Positions 1 to 9,245 of a DNA stretch of 64,000 nt are shown piece by piece. Every line of letters starts with the position of its first letter. The first letter of the stretch is position 1. Source of the DNA: Clostridia bacterium (GTDB taxonomy: Bacteria; Bacillota; Clostridia; Christensenellales; Aristaeellaceae). Under the pieces are notes generated by a model. It saw nothing but the letters and a program-made list of their open reading frames with translations. It ran no database searches and was not told the DNA's origin. The DNA lies in NCBI GenBank assembly GCA_017522345.1, contig JAFWZN010000086.1, forward strand, positions 20,228 to 84,227, in the 5' to 3' direction. The position numbers and the translations under genes are program-made.

Positions 1-173
1 TATCCATGAATAATGGCGTTGGTCACGGCTTCGGATACGGCGGTTTTCACATCGCCGACCTCCGAAAGCGTGGGGTTTAAGGGAAGAAGAAACGCGCTGA
101 TGGTCAAGCGCGCAAAGCTTTCGTTTTCGGGTACGGATAAAAAATCCACGCGGATTTCATTTACAATACTCAT
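1..173 (-). CDS. spoIIAB: Anti-sigma F factor SpoIIAB, N-terminal part (runs off the window)
   Basis: The first 57 residues are present and the rest lies beyond the left edge. SpoIIAB is the GHKL-fold kinase and anti-sigma factor that holds sigma F inactive and phosphorylates SpoIIAA in the early forespore. The visible part contains the segment [13 protein letters not shown] and then [11 protein letters not shown], the N-box that binds ATP-Mg in this family. The ATG at 173 lies one base after the SpoIIAA stop codon (175-177), so the two genes are translationally coupled as in other endospore formers. A sigF gene would be expected next, outside the window. Identification rests on the N-box and on the neighbour. 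Confidence 0.93.
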   Translation of the reverse strand, partial: MSIVNEIRVDFLSVPENESFARLTISAFLLPLNPTLSEVGDVKTAVSEAVTNAIIHG

Positions 174-174
174 G

Positions 175-489
175 TTATTTCGCCCTTTCGATCACCTTTA
201 TGATTTGATTTAGCCCTGACATGCGAAAAATTCGCGTTACGCTGTCCTTCATCCCGGTAACTTCGACCTGCCCCATCAGGCGCTTCATCAGCTTGTATCG
301 TCCAATCAGCATTCCGATACCGCTTGAATCCATGAAAGGGATTTCGTTCATATCGAAAATCAGTTTCTTTGCGCCGCTTTTCAGAATTTCGGAATCGATG
401 GTATTTCGGATTTTTTCCGCCATGTGCTGGTCGAGCTCGCCCGAAGGACAAACGGTGAGCGTCTTTGTGTCTTCGTCATACCGAATCAT
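175..489 (-). CDS. spoIIAA: Anti-anti-sigma factor SpoIIAA (STAS domain)
   Basis: A 104-residue STAS-domain protein. Unphosphorylated SpoIIAA binds SpoIIAB and frees sigma F in the forespore. The family signature is clear: [12 protein letters not shown] near residue 20, then a strand and [13 protein letters not shown], where the Ser after Asp is the residue SpoIIAB phosphorylates. The ATG at 489 is chosen because the protein then aligns with the family N-terminus ([12 protein letters not shown]) and GGGAAGGA lies upstream. An in-frame ATG four codons earlier would sit directly against that ribosome binding site. The start follows at once on a perfect 15-bp hairpin with a T-run (see 490-533), which is unusual. 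ftsH lies upstream and spoIIAB downstream. Confidence 0.93.
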   Translation of the reverse strand: MIRYDEDTKTLTVCPSGELDQHMAEKIRNTIDSEILKSGAKKLIFDMNEIPFMDSSGIGMLIGRYKLMKRLMGQVEVTGMKDSVTRIFRMSGLNQIIKVIERAK

Positions 490-533
490 AAAAAGAATCA
501 TCCTTCCCTGTTTTGTATGGGAAGGATGATTCT
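490..533 (-). terminator. Terminator-like hairpin overlapping the spoIIAA ribosome binding site
   Basis: On the minus strand, AGAATCATCCTTCCC (533-519), a 10-base loop and GGGAAGGATGATTCT (508-494) form a perfect 15-bp stem. It is followed by TTTTT (494-490) and immediately by the spoIIAA ATG at 489. It lies just after the ftsH stop codon, so it should terminate ftsH transcripts. The 3' arm contains the only good spoIIAA Shine-Dalgarno, so any read-through RNA would also have that site buried. Confidence 0.75.
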
Positions 534-556
534 GCCTTATGGGCTTTGCCGCCTTT
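529..556 (-). promoter_or_regulatory. Possible sigma-H promoter for spoIIAA-spoIIAB
   Basis: On the minus strand AAAGGCGGC (556-548), 12 bases, then GCAGAAT (535-529). The downstream element fits the sigma-H -10 consensus RnnGAAT exactly. The upstream element keeps only the AGG core of RnAGGAwWW. Sigma H drives the spoIIA operon in Bacillus subtilis. A transcript from here would begin inside the 5' arm of the 490-533 hairpin and could not form it. The match is weak and is offered as a candidate. Confidence 0.3.
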
Positions 557-557
557 T

Positions 558-2129
558 TCAAATCGCGTCTTTATTTGTCATTTCCTTGCTTTCGCTCGAC
601 ATTTGAATGGGATTTAATTGGAAAAAACGGTCGATTTCCGCTTTTCCCATGCTTTCCTTTGCAAGGAGCGCGTTTGAAAGCTTGATAAGCGTTTTGATGT
701 TATTTCTGAGGAAGGCAAGGTTTTCATCATAAAGGTCTGAAAGCATTTTTCTTGCCTTTTCCGATGGGTCAAACCGTGCGCCGAATGCCTTGATCAGGGT
801 GTTTTCGTGTATCGCAGGATGCTCCTGAAAGCCGAGTTCGCCTGCAAGGTTAACGGCGATTTCTCCGGCTCTTCGAATGTCGCCCGACGCGCCGGTCGTG
901 ATGCCGTCGATGGAGAAAACCAGCTGCTCGGCGCATCGCCCTGCAAGCAGGACGAGGATTTTCTTTTCCAGATCGGCTTTTGTATAAAGACTCTTGTCCT
1001 CGGGAATCAGAAGATTGTAGCCCGCCGCGCCGCCTGTGGACGGAAGAATGCTGATTCTCTGAATGGAATCTCCGAAAAGCGCGCGCGTGACAAGCGCGTG
1101 TCCGGCTTCGTGAACCGCGATGACGGTCTTCTCGTCTTCATTTTCGTGCGCGCGTCCGTCCTCGCCGGCGGTTACGGAAATGAACGCTTCGTCGATATCT
1201 TTCTGTTGGATTTCGCTTGCATTTCGCCGTGCTGCACGGATGGCGGCTTCATTTAAGAGATTTTCAAGCGACGCGCCTGAGAAAAATGCTGTTGCGGATG
1301 CAAGGCTTGAGAGGTTTACATCCTTAGAAACCGGCTTATTCTTCGCATGCAGCTTTAAAATTTCCATTCGCTCCTTGAGCGCGGGCATACCGACTTCGAT
1401 TTGGCGGTCGAATCTTCCGGGTCTTAAAAGCGCGGGGTCAAGCATCTCCCACCTGTTGGTCGCGGCGATTACGATAATGCCGTCTGAAGGAGAAAACCCG
1501 CTCATTTCGCTTAAAAGCGCGTTCAGCGTCTGATCGCGTTCTTCAGAGGAATTCGCATTTCTCGCGCGGCCAAGCGTGTCGATTTCGTCAATGAAGATGA
1601 CGCATTTGCCCATCCTTCTCGCCTTTTTGAACGTGTCGCGCACGCGGCTTGCGCCTACGCCGACATACATTTCCACAAAGTCCGAGCCGTTCATGGCGAT
1701 AAAGGGCACGTTTGCCTCGCCCGCAAGGGCTCGGGCAAGCAGCGTTTTCCCAGTGCCGGGCGGGCCGTACAATAAAACGCCGCGAGGGATTCTTGCGCCA
1801 AGACAGGCGTATTTCTCAGGATTTTTGAGAAAATCCGCCATTTCCATAAGACTTTTTCTGGCATTGTCGTTTGCGGCCACGTCCGAGAAGCGGACGGAAG
1901 ATTTTGCCTTTTCGCTGCCCTTCGCGTTTTTTACGGGCTTTGCGTGATTAAAAGACGGGGATTTCCGCCTTGTCATTGCAGAAAACACAAACAGTAGCAT
2001 TGCAAGCGTTGAAAGCGCGACGGACAGTTCGTAGGCGTATGAAAATGTACGGCTTCCCCAAAGGGTCACGGTCAGGGCGCATGCGATCAAAACAACAGAC
2101 GCGCCGCTTAGATAATAGCATTTTGGCAT
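558..2129 (-). CDS. ftsH: FtsH-type ATP-dependent zinc metalloprotease lacking the extracytoplasmic domain
   Basis: A 523-residue AAA+ membrane protease. Residues 7-24 and 34-51 are hydrophobic and separated by only about ten residues. Typical FtsH has roughly 70 or more extracytoplasmic residues between its two helices, and that domain is absent here. The rest is complete: Walker A GPPGTGKT near 122, Walker B VIFIDEID, the arginine-finger segment RPGRFDRQ, the zinc motif HEAGH and the downstream Asp ligand in GASGDIRRA. The ATG at 2129 has GGAGG ten bases upstream. An in-frame extension to 2210 would cross the promoter and has no ribosome binding site. spoIIAA follows. It could be the housekeeping FtsH or a specialised paralogue. 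Confidence 0.9.
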   Translation of the reverse strand: MPKCYYLSGASVVLIACALTVTLWGSRTFSYAYELSVALSTLAMLLFVFSAMTRRKSPSFNHAKPVKNAKGSEKAKSSVRFSDVAANDNARKSLMEMADFLKNPEKYACLGARIPRGVLLYGPPGTGKTLLARALAGEANVPFIAMNGSDFVEMYVGVGASRVRDTFKKARRMGKCVIFIDEIDTLGRARNANSSEERDQTLNALLSEMSGFSPSDGIIVIAATNRWEMLDPALLRPGRFDRQIEVGMPALKERMEILKLHAKNKPVSKDVNLSSLASATAFFSGASLENLLNEAAIRAARRNASEIQQKDIDEAFISVTAGEDGRAHENEDEKTVIAVHEAGHALVTRALFGDSIQRISILPSTGGAAGYNLLIPEDKSLYTKADLEKKILVLLAGRCAEQLVFSIDGITTGASGDIRRAGEIAVNLAGELGFQEHPAIHENTLIKAFGARFDPSEKARKMLSDLYDENLAFLRNNIKTLIKLSNALLAKESMGKAEIDRFFQLNPIQMSSESKEMTNKDAI

Positions 2130-2158
2130 ATACACATCGCCTCCGTTTTCGTGTCTTA

Positions 2159-2187
2159 ATTGTATAATACGGACGCGGCTATGTCCA
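2159..2187 (-). promoter_or_regulatory. Sigma-A promoter for ftsH
   Basis: On the minus strand, TGGACA (2187-2182), a 17-base spacer, then TACAAT (2164-2159). Each hexamer has one mismatch to the sigma-A consensus. It lies about 30 bases upstream of the ftsH start. Confidence 0.55.
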
Positions 2188-2262
2188 CGAACAAGTTCTG
2201 GAAAACGCATAAAAGGATAAGAGAAATGCCAAAATAGAAAGGATTTCCGGGAGGTGAAAAAG

Positions 2263-4566
2263 ATGAAAAAAGGAAAGATAATCGCGTTTTGCGTTTTTTT
2301 CGCGCTTGTTTTTGCCGTAATCTACGCGCTCGATTTTCCGTCGTGGCAGAAATTGGATTTGAATAAAATCGTAAACGCCAATGCGGCGAGTATTCTTTAT
2401 GATAAAGACGGAAACGAAATAGGCGCAGTCGCGCAAAGCAAAAACGCCAGCTTTGTCAAAACGAAAGACATTCCCGAGCATGTCAAAAATGCATTCATCG
2501 CATGCGAGGACAAGCGTTTTTATACGCATTCAGGCGTCGACATTAAGCGCATCATAGGCGCTGTGTTCAGCAATTTGAAGGCTGCCGCCTACGAAGAGGG
2601 CGGCTCCACCATCACCCAGCAGCTTGTGAAGCTTACGCACCTTACGCAGGAGAAGAAGCTGTCAAGAAAAGCCAATGAAGCTTATTTAGCGATTCAATTA
2701 GAAAAAAAGCTGTCGAAGGATGAAATCCTGACGGCGTATTTGAATATTGTCTATTTCGGCGCGGGCGCATACGGGATCGAGAACGCTAGCAGAGTTTACT
2801 TTGGCAAAAGCGTAAAAGAGCTTTCTATTTCGCAGGCCGCGACATTGGCGGGCGTCATCAAAGCCCCCTCCGCCTATTCTCCGAAAACCAATCCCGAAAA
2901 AGCGGAACAGCGGCGCAATTACGTGCTTTCAAGAATGCTGGAAGACGGGTATATCTCGGAAGATGAGATGAAGAAGGCAGAAAATACCAAGCTTGAAATC
3001 CAAAGCCAAGCCGGTGAAGCGGAGTTTTTGTGGTTTAGGGATCTGGCGCTTAAAGAAGCAAGCGAAAAGCTTAATATGACGGCGGATGAAATTTTAACGG
3101 GTGGTTTTAAGATTTATACGACATTCGATAAAGAAAGGCAAAGAAGGGTTGACGAGATTTTTGAAAATGAAAGTCTCTTTCCGAAAAATGCATCAAACGG
3201 AACAAAGGCGGAAAGCGCTTTTATCGCTATAGATTCAAAAACCGGCGGCATACTGTGCATCGTCGGCGGTCGGGAATACGAGGTAAAGCGCGGATTCAAC
3301 CGCGCGACTGACGCAAAAAGACAGCCCGGTTCAGCGCTTAAGCCCTTGTCGGTGTATGCCGCGGCGGTGGACGGTCTTGGAATGAGCCCGTCGACAATCA
3401 TAGACGATACCAAGCGTTCCTTTGATGGCGGCTATGCGCCTAAAAACGCGGGCGGCAGCTATAACGGACTTGTGACAATGCGTGAAGCATTGTCAAGATC
3501 GCTCAATGTTGCGAGCGTTTCCCTGATCGAATTTACCGGCATTGACCGAACCAGAGAATATATCAAACGTTTTGGTCTTCCCATCGAAGAAAGCGACAGC
3601 GGCCTGTCTCTTGCGCTCGGAAGCATGACCAAGGGCGTTACGCCCATGGATCTTTCAGAGGGATATGCAGCCCTCTCAAATGGCGGTATAATAGTGGACG
3701 CGCACGCGATTACAAAAATTATCGACCGAAACGGTAAAACGGTGTATTGCTTTACGCCTTCCAATAAGCGCGTCATAACAACGGAAAGCGCTTATATTCT
3801 GACCGATATGCTCAAAACCGCCGCGTCCGACGGAAGCGCTCGCGCGTTAAAGGATGTTCCCTGCCCCATCGCCGCAAAAACCGGCACGGTGTCTATTGAT
3901 GAAAATTCCAATCGCGACGCATGGACGGCGGCGTACACAACGGAGATTTCCGCGTGCATATGGATGGGCTTTGACGAAACGACGGAGATAACGCATTTGC
4001 AATCGTCCGAAAGCGGTTCGTTTGCGGCAAAGCTCATGGCGGAATTTATGAAAGGAGAGACGGGAAAGGCATTTACAAAGCCTGATTCAATCGTTGAGCT
4101 TTTGGTCGATAAACAGGCGCTTTACAACCAAAAACGCGTGTGGATCGCGCCGGAAAACGCGCCCAAATCTCTTACGCAAACGGAAATCTTCATAAAAGGC
4201 CGCGAGCCCGGCGTAATTTCTCCCGCATTTCAGACCCCGAAACGACCCTCGGCGCCCGAGGTTTTCGAAGAAGGGGAAGAAATCATACTGCGCTTCACCA
4301 TACAGGACGAATCCTATGAATACATCGCTTTTGTTGAAAGCGAAGGAAAAAAAGAATTGATCGGTACGGTCACAGGAATGTTCGGCGAAGAAAAGGAAAT
4401 CCGCGCGCCGAGAAAGAGTGAAACGGCTGTGTATACGCTTGCTTGCCGAAATAAGATTATGTATGAAGCGGGCGTGACCCTCGTGAGCCTTGAATCGGGC
4501 GGCGTTGAGGTGGAAGGAAGAAAATCGATTACTGGAATCCTTGAAAATTTGCTGTCCGGATTTTAA
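2263..4566 (+). CDS. Class A penicillin-binding protein (glycosyltransferase 51 plus transpeptidase)
   Basis: A 767-residue bifunctional peptidoglycan synthase. An N-terminal signal anchor (residues 4-22) is followed by the GT51 domain with EDKRFYTHSGVD (catalytic Glu) and GGSTITQQLVK. The transpeptidase domain has the active-site motif SALK (in QPGSALKPLSVY), the second motif SLN and KTGT. After the transpeptidase about 130 residues form a beta-rich, FN3-like tail (FEEGEEIILRFTI...), seen in several PBP1A-type enzymes. The ATG at 2263 is preferred over a GTG three codons earlier because GGGAGG lies eight bases before it. The gene is divergent from ftsH and convergent with clpC. Confidence 0.93.
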   Translation: MKKGKIIAFCVFFALVFAVIYALDFPSWQKLDLNKIVNANAASILYDKDGNEIGAVAQSKNASFVKTKDIPEHVKNAFIACEDKRFYTHSGVDIKRIIGAVFSNLKAAAYEEGGSTITQQLVKLTHLTQEKKLSRKANEAYLAIQLEKKLSKDEILTAYLNIVYFGAGAYGIENASRVYFGKSVKELSISQAATLAGVIKAPSAYSPKTNPEKAEQRRNYVLSRMLEDGYISEDEMKKAENTKLEIQSQAGEAEFLWFRDLALKEASEKLNMTADEILTGGFKIYTTFDKERQRRVDEIFENESLFPKNASNGTKAESAFIAIDSKTGGILCIVGGREYEVKRGFNRATDAKRQPGSALKPLSVYAAAVDGLGMSPSTIIDDTKRSFDGGYAPKNAGGSYNGLVTMREALSRSLNVASVSLIEFTGIDRTREYIKRFGLPIEESDSGLSLALGSMTKGVTPMDLSEGYAALSNGGIIVDAHAITKIIDRNGKTVYCFTPSNKRVITTESAYILTDMLKTAASDGSARALKDVPCPIAAKTGTVSIDENSNRDAWTAAYTTEISACIWMGFDETTEITHLQSSESGSFAAKLMAEFMKGETGKAFTKPDSIVELLVDKQALYNQKRVWIAPENAPKSLTQTEIFIKGREPGVISPAFQTPKRPSAPEVFEEGEEIILRFTIQDESYEYIAFVESEGKKELIGTVTGMFGEEKEIRAPRKSETAVYTLACRNKIMYEAGVTLVSLESGGVEVEGRKSITGILENLLSGF

Positions 4567-4570
4567 ATAC

Positions 4571-4603
4571 AAAAACCGCCGTCCGTTTTTCGCGGACAGC
4601 GGT
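4571..4603 (-). terminator. Terminator between the penicillin-binding protein gene and clpC
   Basis: ACCGC-c-GTCCG (4575-4585) pairs with CGGAC-a-GCGGT (4593-4603), with one internal mismatch. On the minus strand the stem is followed by TTTTTGTATTT, so it fits best as the clpC operon terminator. It may also stop transcription from the other side. Confidence 0.75.
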
Positions 4604-4609
4604 CTTGCA

Positions 4610-7048
4610 TTATTCGCTATCAATATTTTCGTACTTTAATCTCTCATTGTCGGCAATCGCCCGGATGCGCTGCCCGATTTTGACGTTTCCTGCGAGAATG
4701 TCTTCGCTCAGGGCGTCTTCCACCAGCCTTTGAATTGCGCGGCGCAAGGGGCGCGCGCCGTACTGCAGGTCGTATCCGGCCTGTGCGACGACGCGGGCTG
4801 CTTCGGGTGTGATTTCAAGCTCGATTCCGCGCTCGGAAAGGCGCTTGGCGACCGCCTTCATCATGAGCTCGGCAATCTGATCGATATGGTTCTGCTCAAG
4901 AGAGTGGAACACGATGATCTCGTCCACGCGGTTGATGAATTCGGGTCTGAAAAGCTTTTTTACCTCCACCATAATGGAGTCCTTCATCTTTTCATAGCTC
5001 TTTTCATCGTCAAATGCGCTTCCGAAGCCTACGGCGCGCTGTTTTCCAATGGTGTGCGCGCCGGCGTTTGACGTCATGACGACGACGCAGTTTTTAAAAT
5101 CGACGATACGGCCCTGACCGTCGGTGAGCCTTCCGTCCTCCAGAATCTGCAGAAGCACGTTAAATACGTCCGGATGCGCTTTTTCAACCTCATCCAGAAG
5201 CAAAATGCTGTAGGGCTTTCTGCGAACCTTTTCTGTGAGCTGGCCGCCTTCTTCATAGCCGACATAGCCGGGGGGCGAACCGATCATACGGGAAACGGAG
5301 AATTTTTCCATATATTCGGACATGTCAATGCGAATGAGACTGTCCTCGTCTCCAAAAAGCGCTTCGCCCAGCGCCTTGCAAAGCTCGGTTTTACCCACGC
5401 CCGTAGGCCCTAAGAAGATGAAAGAACCGATGGGGCGATTGGGGTCTTTAAGTCCCGCGCGGGCGCGGCGGACGGCTCGGGCGACCGCCTTGATGGCTTC
5501 GTCCTGTCCTACGACGCGCTTGTGGAGGATTTCCTCCATTTTAAGAAGCCTTGCCGCTTCGTCCTCGGTCATGCGGGTAACGGGAATCCCTGTCCAGAGG
5601 GAGACGATCTGGGCGACCTCCTCCTCCGAAACAATTTCTACCTTTTCTTCTCTGCGCTTTTCCCATTCCTTGCGCGTATCCTCGATTTCCTTTTGAAGGT
5701 TCTTCTTCTGATCGCGCATTTCGGCGGCTTTTTCAAAGTTTTCTTCAAGGACGGCCTTTTTCGTTTCGTTTTCAAGCTCTTCAAGCTGCTTCTGTTGCGC
5801 CTGCATATCCGGCGGGGCGGCAAAGGTGCGGATTCGGACGCGGGAAGCCGCTTCGTCTATCAAATCGATAGCCTTGTCCGGCAGGAAGCGGTCGGAAATA
5901 TAGCGGTCGGAAAGCTGCACGGCGGCTTTGATGGCTTCGTCGGTTATGCGGACTTTGTGGTGATTTTCATATCGTTCTCGAAGGCCCATGAGGATTTCTA
6001 CGCTTTCTTCTTTTGTGGGCTGTCCGACGTTCACGGGCTGAAATCTTCTTTCAAGCGCCGCGTCCTTTTCGATGTATTTGTGATATTCGCGAAGGGTTGT
6101 CGCGCCGATACACTGCATTTCGCCTCTTGCGAGCATCGGCTTCATGATATTGGCTGCGTCGATGGCGCCCTCGCTTGCGCCCGCGCCGACAATGGTATGA
6201 AGCTCGTCAATGAACAAAATGACGTTTCCGGCTCTTCGAATTTCGGCCATAGTGTTTTTCAGTCGCTCTTCAAACTCGCCTCTGTATTTTGCGCCCGCCA
6301 GCATGCCGGGAAGATCCAAAGACACAAGCCGCTTCCCGCGCAGAATTTCTGGAATGTTCCCGTCGATGATCTTCTGGGCAAGCCCTTCGGCGATGGAGGA
6401 TTTGCCTACGCCCGGTTCGCCGATTAAAACAGGGTTGTTCTTCGTACGCCTTGAGAGAATCTGAACGATTCGCTCAATTTCCTTGGTGCGGCCGATGACC
6501 GGGTCGAGGTCGCCTTTCTCCGCCGCTTTGGTCAAATCGCGGGCATAGGTATCCAGCATGGGCGTGTCGTTGCCCTCCGCCTTTGCTACGCCGTCGCCGA
6601 TATTATTATCCGCCTTTTTCGCGCCGCCCATGGCTTTAATCAGCGCGTTTCTGGCTTCGTTTAGGTTTACGCCCATCTTTACAAGCGCGTGCGCGGCAAC
6701 GCCTGCCCGTTCGCGCATGAGCGCGAGCAGGATGTGCTCGGGCTCGACCTCGTCGCTTCCCAAATCCCGCGCTTCACGGTGGCTGATTTCAAGTACGGTT
6801 TTGGAGCGAATGGTAAAGCTCAGCTGCTTGATCGGCCCGCTTGATTCGCCCTTTCCGACAAGCGACAGAATTTCTTCGCGCAAAGCGTTCAGCGAAATGG
6901 CGCTGAATACGCCCGCAGCTTTTCCGGGATCGGACATCATGCCCAAAAGCAGATGCTCCGTTCCGATATAGTCGCGCCCAAGCTGCATGGCTTCCCTCTG
7001 GGCGTTTTCAAGCGCGCGTTTGGCGCGCTCCGAGTATTTTCCAAACAT
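4610..7048 (-). CDS. clpC: ATP-dependent Clp protease ATP-binding subunit ClpC
   Basis: An 812-residue HSP100 unfoldase that feeds substrates, including arginine-phosphorylated proteins, to ClpP. Order of domains: double Clp-N repeat (residues 1-145, beginning [15 protein letters not shown]), AAA+ module 1 with Walker [10 protein letters not shown], a central coiled coil with a UVR-like stretch ([17 protein letters not shown]), AAA+ module 2 with [10 protein letters not shown], and the C-terminal D2-small domain. The UVR/M domain in the middle separates ClpC from ClpA and ClpB. It is the last gene of the ctsR operon. Its ATG overlaps the mcsB stop codon by one base, indicating translational coupling. 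Confidence 0.97.
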   Translation of the reverse strand: MFGKYSERAKRALENAQREAMQLGRDYIGTEHLLLGMMSDPGKAAGVFSAISLNALREEILSLVGKGESSGPIKQLSFTIRSKTVLEISHREARDLGSDEVEPEHILLALMRERAGVAAHALVKMGVNLNEARNALIKAMGGAKKADNNIGDGVAKAEGNDTPMLDTYARDLTKAAEKGDLDPVIGRTKEIERIVQILSRRTKNNPVLIGEPGVGKSSIAEGLAQKIIDGNIPEILRGKRLVSLDLPGMLAGAKYRGEFEERLKNTMAEIRRAGNVILFIDELHTIVGAGASEGAIDAANIMKPMLARGEMQCIGATTLREYHKYIEKDAALERRFQPVNVGQPTKEESVEILMGLRERYENHHKVRITDEAIKAAVQLSDRYISDRFLPDKAIDLIDEAASRVRIRTFAAPPDMQAQQKQLEELENETKKAVLEENFEKAAEMRDQKKNLQKEIEDTRKEWEKRREEKVEIVSEEEVAQIVSLWTGIPVTRMTEDEAARLLKMEEILHKRVVGQDEAIKAVARAVRRARAGLKDPNRPIGSFIFLGPTGVGKTELCKALGEALFGDEDSLIRIDMSEYMEKFSVSRMIGSPPGYVGYEEGGQLTEKVRRKPYSILLLDEVEKAHPDVFNVLLQILEDGRLTDGQGRIVDFKNCVVVMTSNAGAHTIGKQRAVGFGSAFDDEKSYEKMKDSIMVEVKKLFRPEFINRVDEIIVFHSLEQNHIDQIAELMMKAVAKRLSERGIELEITPEAARVVAQAGYDLQYGARPLRRAIQRLVEDALSEDILAGNVKIGQRIRAIADNERLKYENIDSE

Positions 7049-8103
7049 TATTTGATTTCCTCCGAAAATAGCGTATCGCTGTCTTTGATAAGGGATGAAA
7101 GGGACGAGCGAACCTCGCTTGCGCGAAGCAGCATAAGATCGCGCCCGGTAAGAGACGCTTCTGCAAGGGAAGAAAGAGACGCAGGCTGCATGCGCTGAAT
7201 CAGTTCGTCAATTGCAGCGATTGGAGCGTTTATTACGCCCACGCCGGCTGCCAGACGCACGTCGGACATAAGGCGCATGAATTCCTTTTCGTCCAAAAGC
7301 CTTGCATTTAAAAGTATGCCCACAGAGCGCATCATTTTATCGATAAATGCGTCCTGATCGCGCTCGATCAAGGATTTTCTGGCGGCTCTTTCCTGCTCGG
7401 CTACCTGCTGGCATGCGTCAATCAGGCTTCGGATGACGTCTTCCTCGCTTCTGCCCATAGCGGTCTGATTGGAAAGCTGATAAAGGCTTCCTTCAGCCTC
7501 CGTTCCTTCGCCGTACAGGCCGCGCACGGTAAAGCCAATTTTGCCGAACGCCTGTATAACCGCCCCCATTTGTTTTGTAACGGTAATGGCCGGAAGATGC
7601 ACAAGCGCGCTGGCTCTGAGCCCTGTTCCCGCGTTGGTGGGACATGCTGTCAGATATCCCCACTTGCTGTCAAAGGCGATGGGCGCATTCTTTGAAAGGA
7701 TATCGTCTGCGTGAAACGCAAGCTGCGCCGCTTTTTCCAATTGAAGGCCGGGCAGAAGGCCTTGAATTCTTATATGGTCTTCCTCGTTTATCATGATGGA
7801 AACGGTTTCGCCCGTCGAAATGAGCGCAGCCGCCTTTTCTTTGTTTGAAATCAGGTCAAGGCTGATTAAATGCTTTTCAACCAGCATCCTTCGCTCGGTA
7901 TCGGATAATTCCGACATCGGGAAAAGCCGATACATGCCGTTGATATTTGCGCTTTGAAGGCTTTTAAGCGCGCGTGAGATTGTTTCCTTTGCGTTTTCCT
8001 CGCTCATTTTGGTGTAAAAAGGGATATCCGCGTAATTTCTCGCAAGGCGAACACGGCAGGAAACGACGACGTCGGATTCGGGCGCCATGGGATATTTATT
8101 CAT
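7048..8103 (-). CDS. mcsB: Protein arginine kinase McsB
   Basis: A 351-residue member of the phosphagen (guanido) kinase fold that phosphorylates arginines on misfolded proteins and so marks them for ClpC-ClpP. Recognisable elements are SCRVRLARN near the N-terminus and CPTNAGTGLRAS, which carries the catalytic Cys loop of the family. The ATG at 8103 is chosen because GGGGAGGG lies eight bases upstream and the N-terminus MNKYPMAPESDVVVS fits the family. A six-codon longer version starting at 8121 lacks such a site. The start overlaps the end of mcsA by eight bases. Activity normally needs McsA, its neighbour. Confidence 0.95.
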   Translation of the reverse strand: MNKYPMAPESDVVVSCRVRLARNYADIPFYTKMSEENAKETISRALKSLQSANINGMYRLFPMSELSDTERRMLVEKHLISLDLISNKEKAAALISTGETVSIMINEEDHIRIQGLLPGLQLEKAAQLAFHADDILSKNAPIAFDSKWGYLTACPTNAGTGLRASALVHLPAITVTKQMGAVIQAFGKIGFTVRGLYGEGTEAEGSLYQLSNQTAMGRSEEDVIRSLIDACQQVAEQERAARKSLIERDQDAFIDKMMRSVGILLNARLLDEKEFMRLMSDVRLAAGVGVINAPIAAIDELIQRMQPASLSSLAEASLTGRDLMLLRASEVRSSLSSLIKDSDTLFSEEIK

Positions 8104-8641
8104 GCGCGCTGCCCTCCCCAACCTCGGTTTTTACCTTGAGCTCCGCCTGAAGATTTCTGATTTGATCTCTAAGAACGGCGGCCTTTTCGTATTCCTCTTC
8201 AGAAATGGCGCGCGCAAGCTGCTGCTTTAATTTGTCAATCTGAAGCCTTAACGATACCTGACTGTTCATTCCGCCCGGGATGCGTCCGACATGCTGCGCG
8301 TTTCCGTGCATGCGGCTGAGCATTTCTTCAAGAGGCTCGCGAAACGCCTTGTAGCAGTCGGCGCAGCCGAGCATGCCGTTTCGCTTGAACTGCTTGTAAT
8401 CCAACCCGCAGCTTTCACATACGGCGGAATACGCGGTATCGTCCTCTTCCTTTTTGCCGGAAAGCGCTTTTTCGATAAAACCGCCTAAAATTCCGGCAAG
8501 GTTTGTCAAATCCATGGCGGGCAGATTCATTTTATATTTTGTAAGACACGTGGCGCAAAGGTTTTTTTCTTTCTTTTCTCCGTCTGCAAATGTGGTTAAG
8601 TGAATGGTTGCGGGGCGAACGCCGCACTCGTCACACATCAT
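8096..8641 (-). CDS. mcsA: McsA, zinc-finger activator of McsB with UVR motif
   Basis: A 181-residue protein. The N-terminal half has paired CxxC motifs (CDECG, CATC, CESCG, CADC) that should bind zinc. The C-terminal quarter is a UVR-type helical hairpin (EEYEKAAVLRDQIRNLQ). McsA activates McsB and helps inactivate CtsR under stress. The ATG at 8641 has GAGGAGG nine bases upstream and overlaps the end of ctsR by 11 bases. A second ATG follows directly. The order ctsR-mcsA-mcsB-clpC is the standard Firmicute operon. Confidence 0.95.
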   Translation of the reverse strand: MMCDECGVRPATIHLTTFADGEKKEKNLCATCLTKYKMNLPAMDLTNLAGILGGFIEKALSGKKEEDDTAYSAVCESCGLDYKQFKRNGMLGCADCYKAFREPLEEMLSRMHGNAQHVGRIPGGMNSQVSLRLQIDKLKQQLARAISEEEYEKAAVLRDQIRNLQAELKVKTEVGEGSAHE

Positions 8642-9113
8642 GCCGCAAATCCTCCTCAAGATTTCTGAATAGCTGCTTAAGCATATTGCGCATAACGGCG
8701 GCGCGCAATACATTTTTTGCGCTCACTGGAAGCGCAAGCGCGTTTTTGGCAACGGCGGCTTTCATGAGCATCGCTTCGTTTTTGGTGACGAGCTTTCTTT
8801 CAAACAACAAAACAATCAGGGCGTTTGCGGATTCCTCGTCAATTTCCGTGCCTACGCGGTTTAAAAGCGAGTCCAAAAGCGTGCTTCCGCCCGGATGCGT
8901 CATGCGCACGATTTTTACAAATCCGCCGCCCCCGCGGCGCGACTCGATGATATAGCCGTGATCCACAGAAAAACGCGTGGCAAGCACATAGTTGATCTGA
9001 GAAGGCGCGCAGCCGAAATGCTGCGCGAGCTCATTTCTCTTAAGCTCGATCTGGGCGTCTTCTTCCATGAGCTCCTTTATGAATTTTTCAATGGTGTCGC
9101 TGATGTGTGCCAT
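8631..9113 (-). CDS. ctsR: Class III stress repressor CtsR
   Basis: A 160-residue dimeric winged-helix repressor of clp genes. The N-terminus (MAHISDTIEKFIKELM) and the DNA-contacting wing SRRGGGGFVKIVRM are highly characteristic. Arginines in that wing are the residues McsB phosphorylates in other species. The ATG at 9113 has AGGAGG eight bases upstream. It is the first gene of its operon and very probably autoregulated, because a CtsR heptad-repeat operator sits right after its -10 box (9138-9154). Confidence 0.96.
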   Translation of the reverse strand: MAHISDTIEKFIKELMEEDAQIELKRNELAQHFGCAPSQINYVLATRFSVDHGYIIESRRGGGGFVKIVRMTHPGGSTLLDSLLNRVGTEIDEESANALIVLLFERKLVTKNEAMLMKAAVAKNALALPVSAKNVLRAAVMRNMLKQLFRNLEEDLRHDV

Positions 9114-9137
9114 GCAAGACACCTCCTCTAAAGAAAA

Positions 9138-9154
9138 TTTGACTATCTTTGATT
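9138..9154 (-). promoter_or_regulatory. CtsR operator (tandem heptads)
   Basis: The minus strand reads AATCAAAGATAGTCAAA. The known CtsR consensus is a direct repeat of GGTCAAA separated by three bases; the second heptad (AGTCAAA) and the spacing fit, and the first differs only in its leading bases. It lies between the -10 box and the ctsR start, where binding would block transcription. Confidence 0.85.
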
Positions 9155-9183
9155 ATTATAGCCAATCGGACGCCAAAAAGCAA
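9155..9183 (-). promoter_or_regulatory. Sigma-A promoter of the ctsR operon
   Basis: On the minus strand TTGCTT (9183-9178), a 17-base spacer and a perfect TATAAT (9160-9155). The CtsR operator follows directly. Confidence 0.8.
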
Positions 9184-9185
9184 TA

Positions 9186-9234
9186 CAGCGCCGCATATTC
9201 CCTCAAAAAATTTTGTAAGGTATATGCGGCGCTG
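9186..9234 (-). terminator. Terminator of the mtnN transcript
   Basis: A perfect 13-bp stem (CAGCGCCGCATAT at 9186-9198 with its complement at 9222-9234). On the minus strand it is followed by TGTATTGCTTTTT, whose T-rich part also supplies the -35 region of the ctsR promoter. Confidence 0.75.
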
Positions 9235-9245
9235 AAGTTTACGCT

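Noticed and set aside
490..561. Longer SpoIIAA beginning at a TTG at 561
   Set aside because: The added residues would be encoded by the hairpin and the ftsH stop region, with no ribosome binding site and no match to the family.
2163..2168. Plus-strand TATAAT upstream of the penicillin-binding protein gene
   Set aside because: No acceptable -35 box lies 16-18 bases upstream, and the same bases belong to the ftsH promoter on the other strand.
5522..6427. Open frame of 301 codons on the plus strand inside clpC
   Set aside because: It is the reverse frame of the conserved ClpC coding region, has no ribosome binding site or recognisable domain, and clpC is certain.
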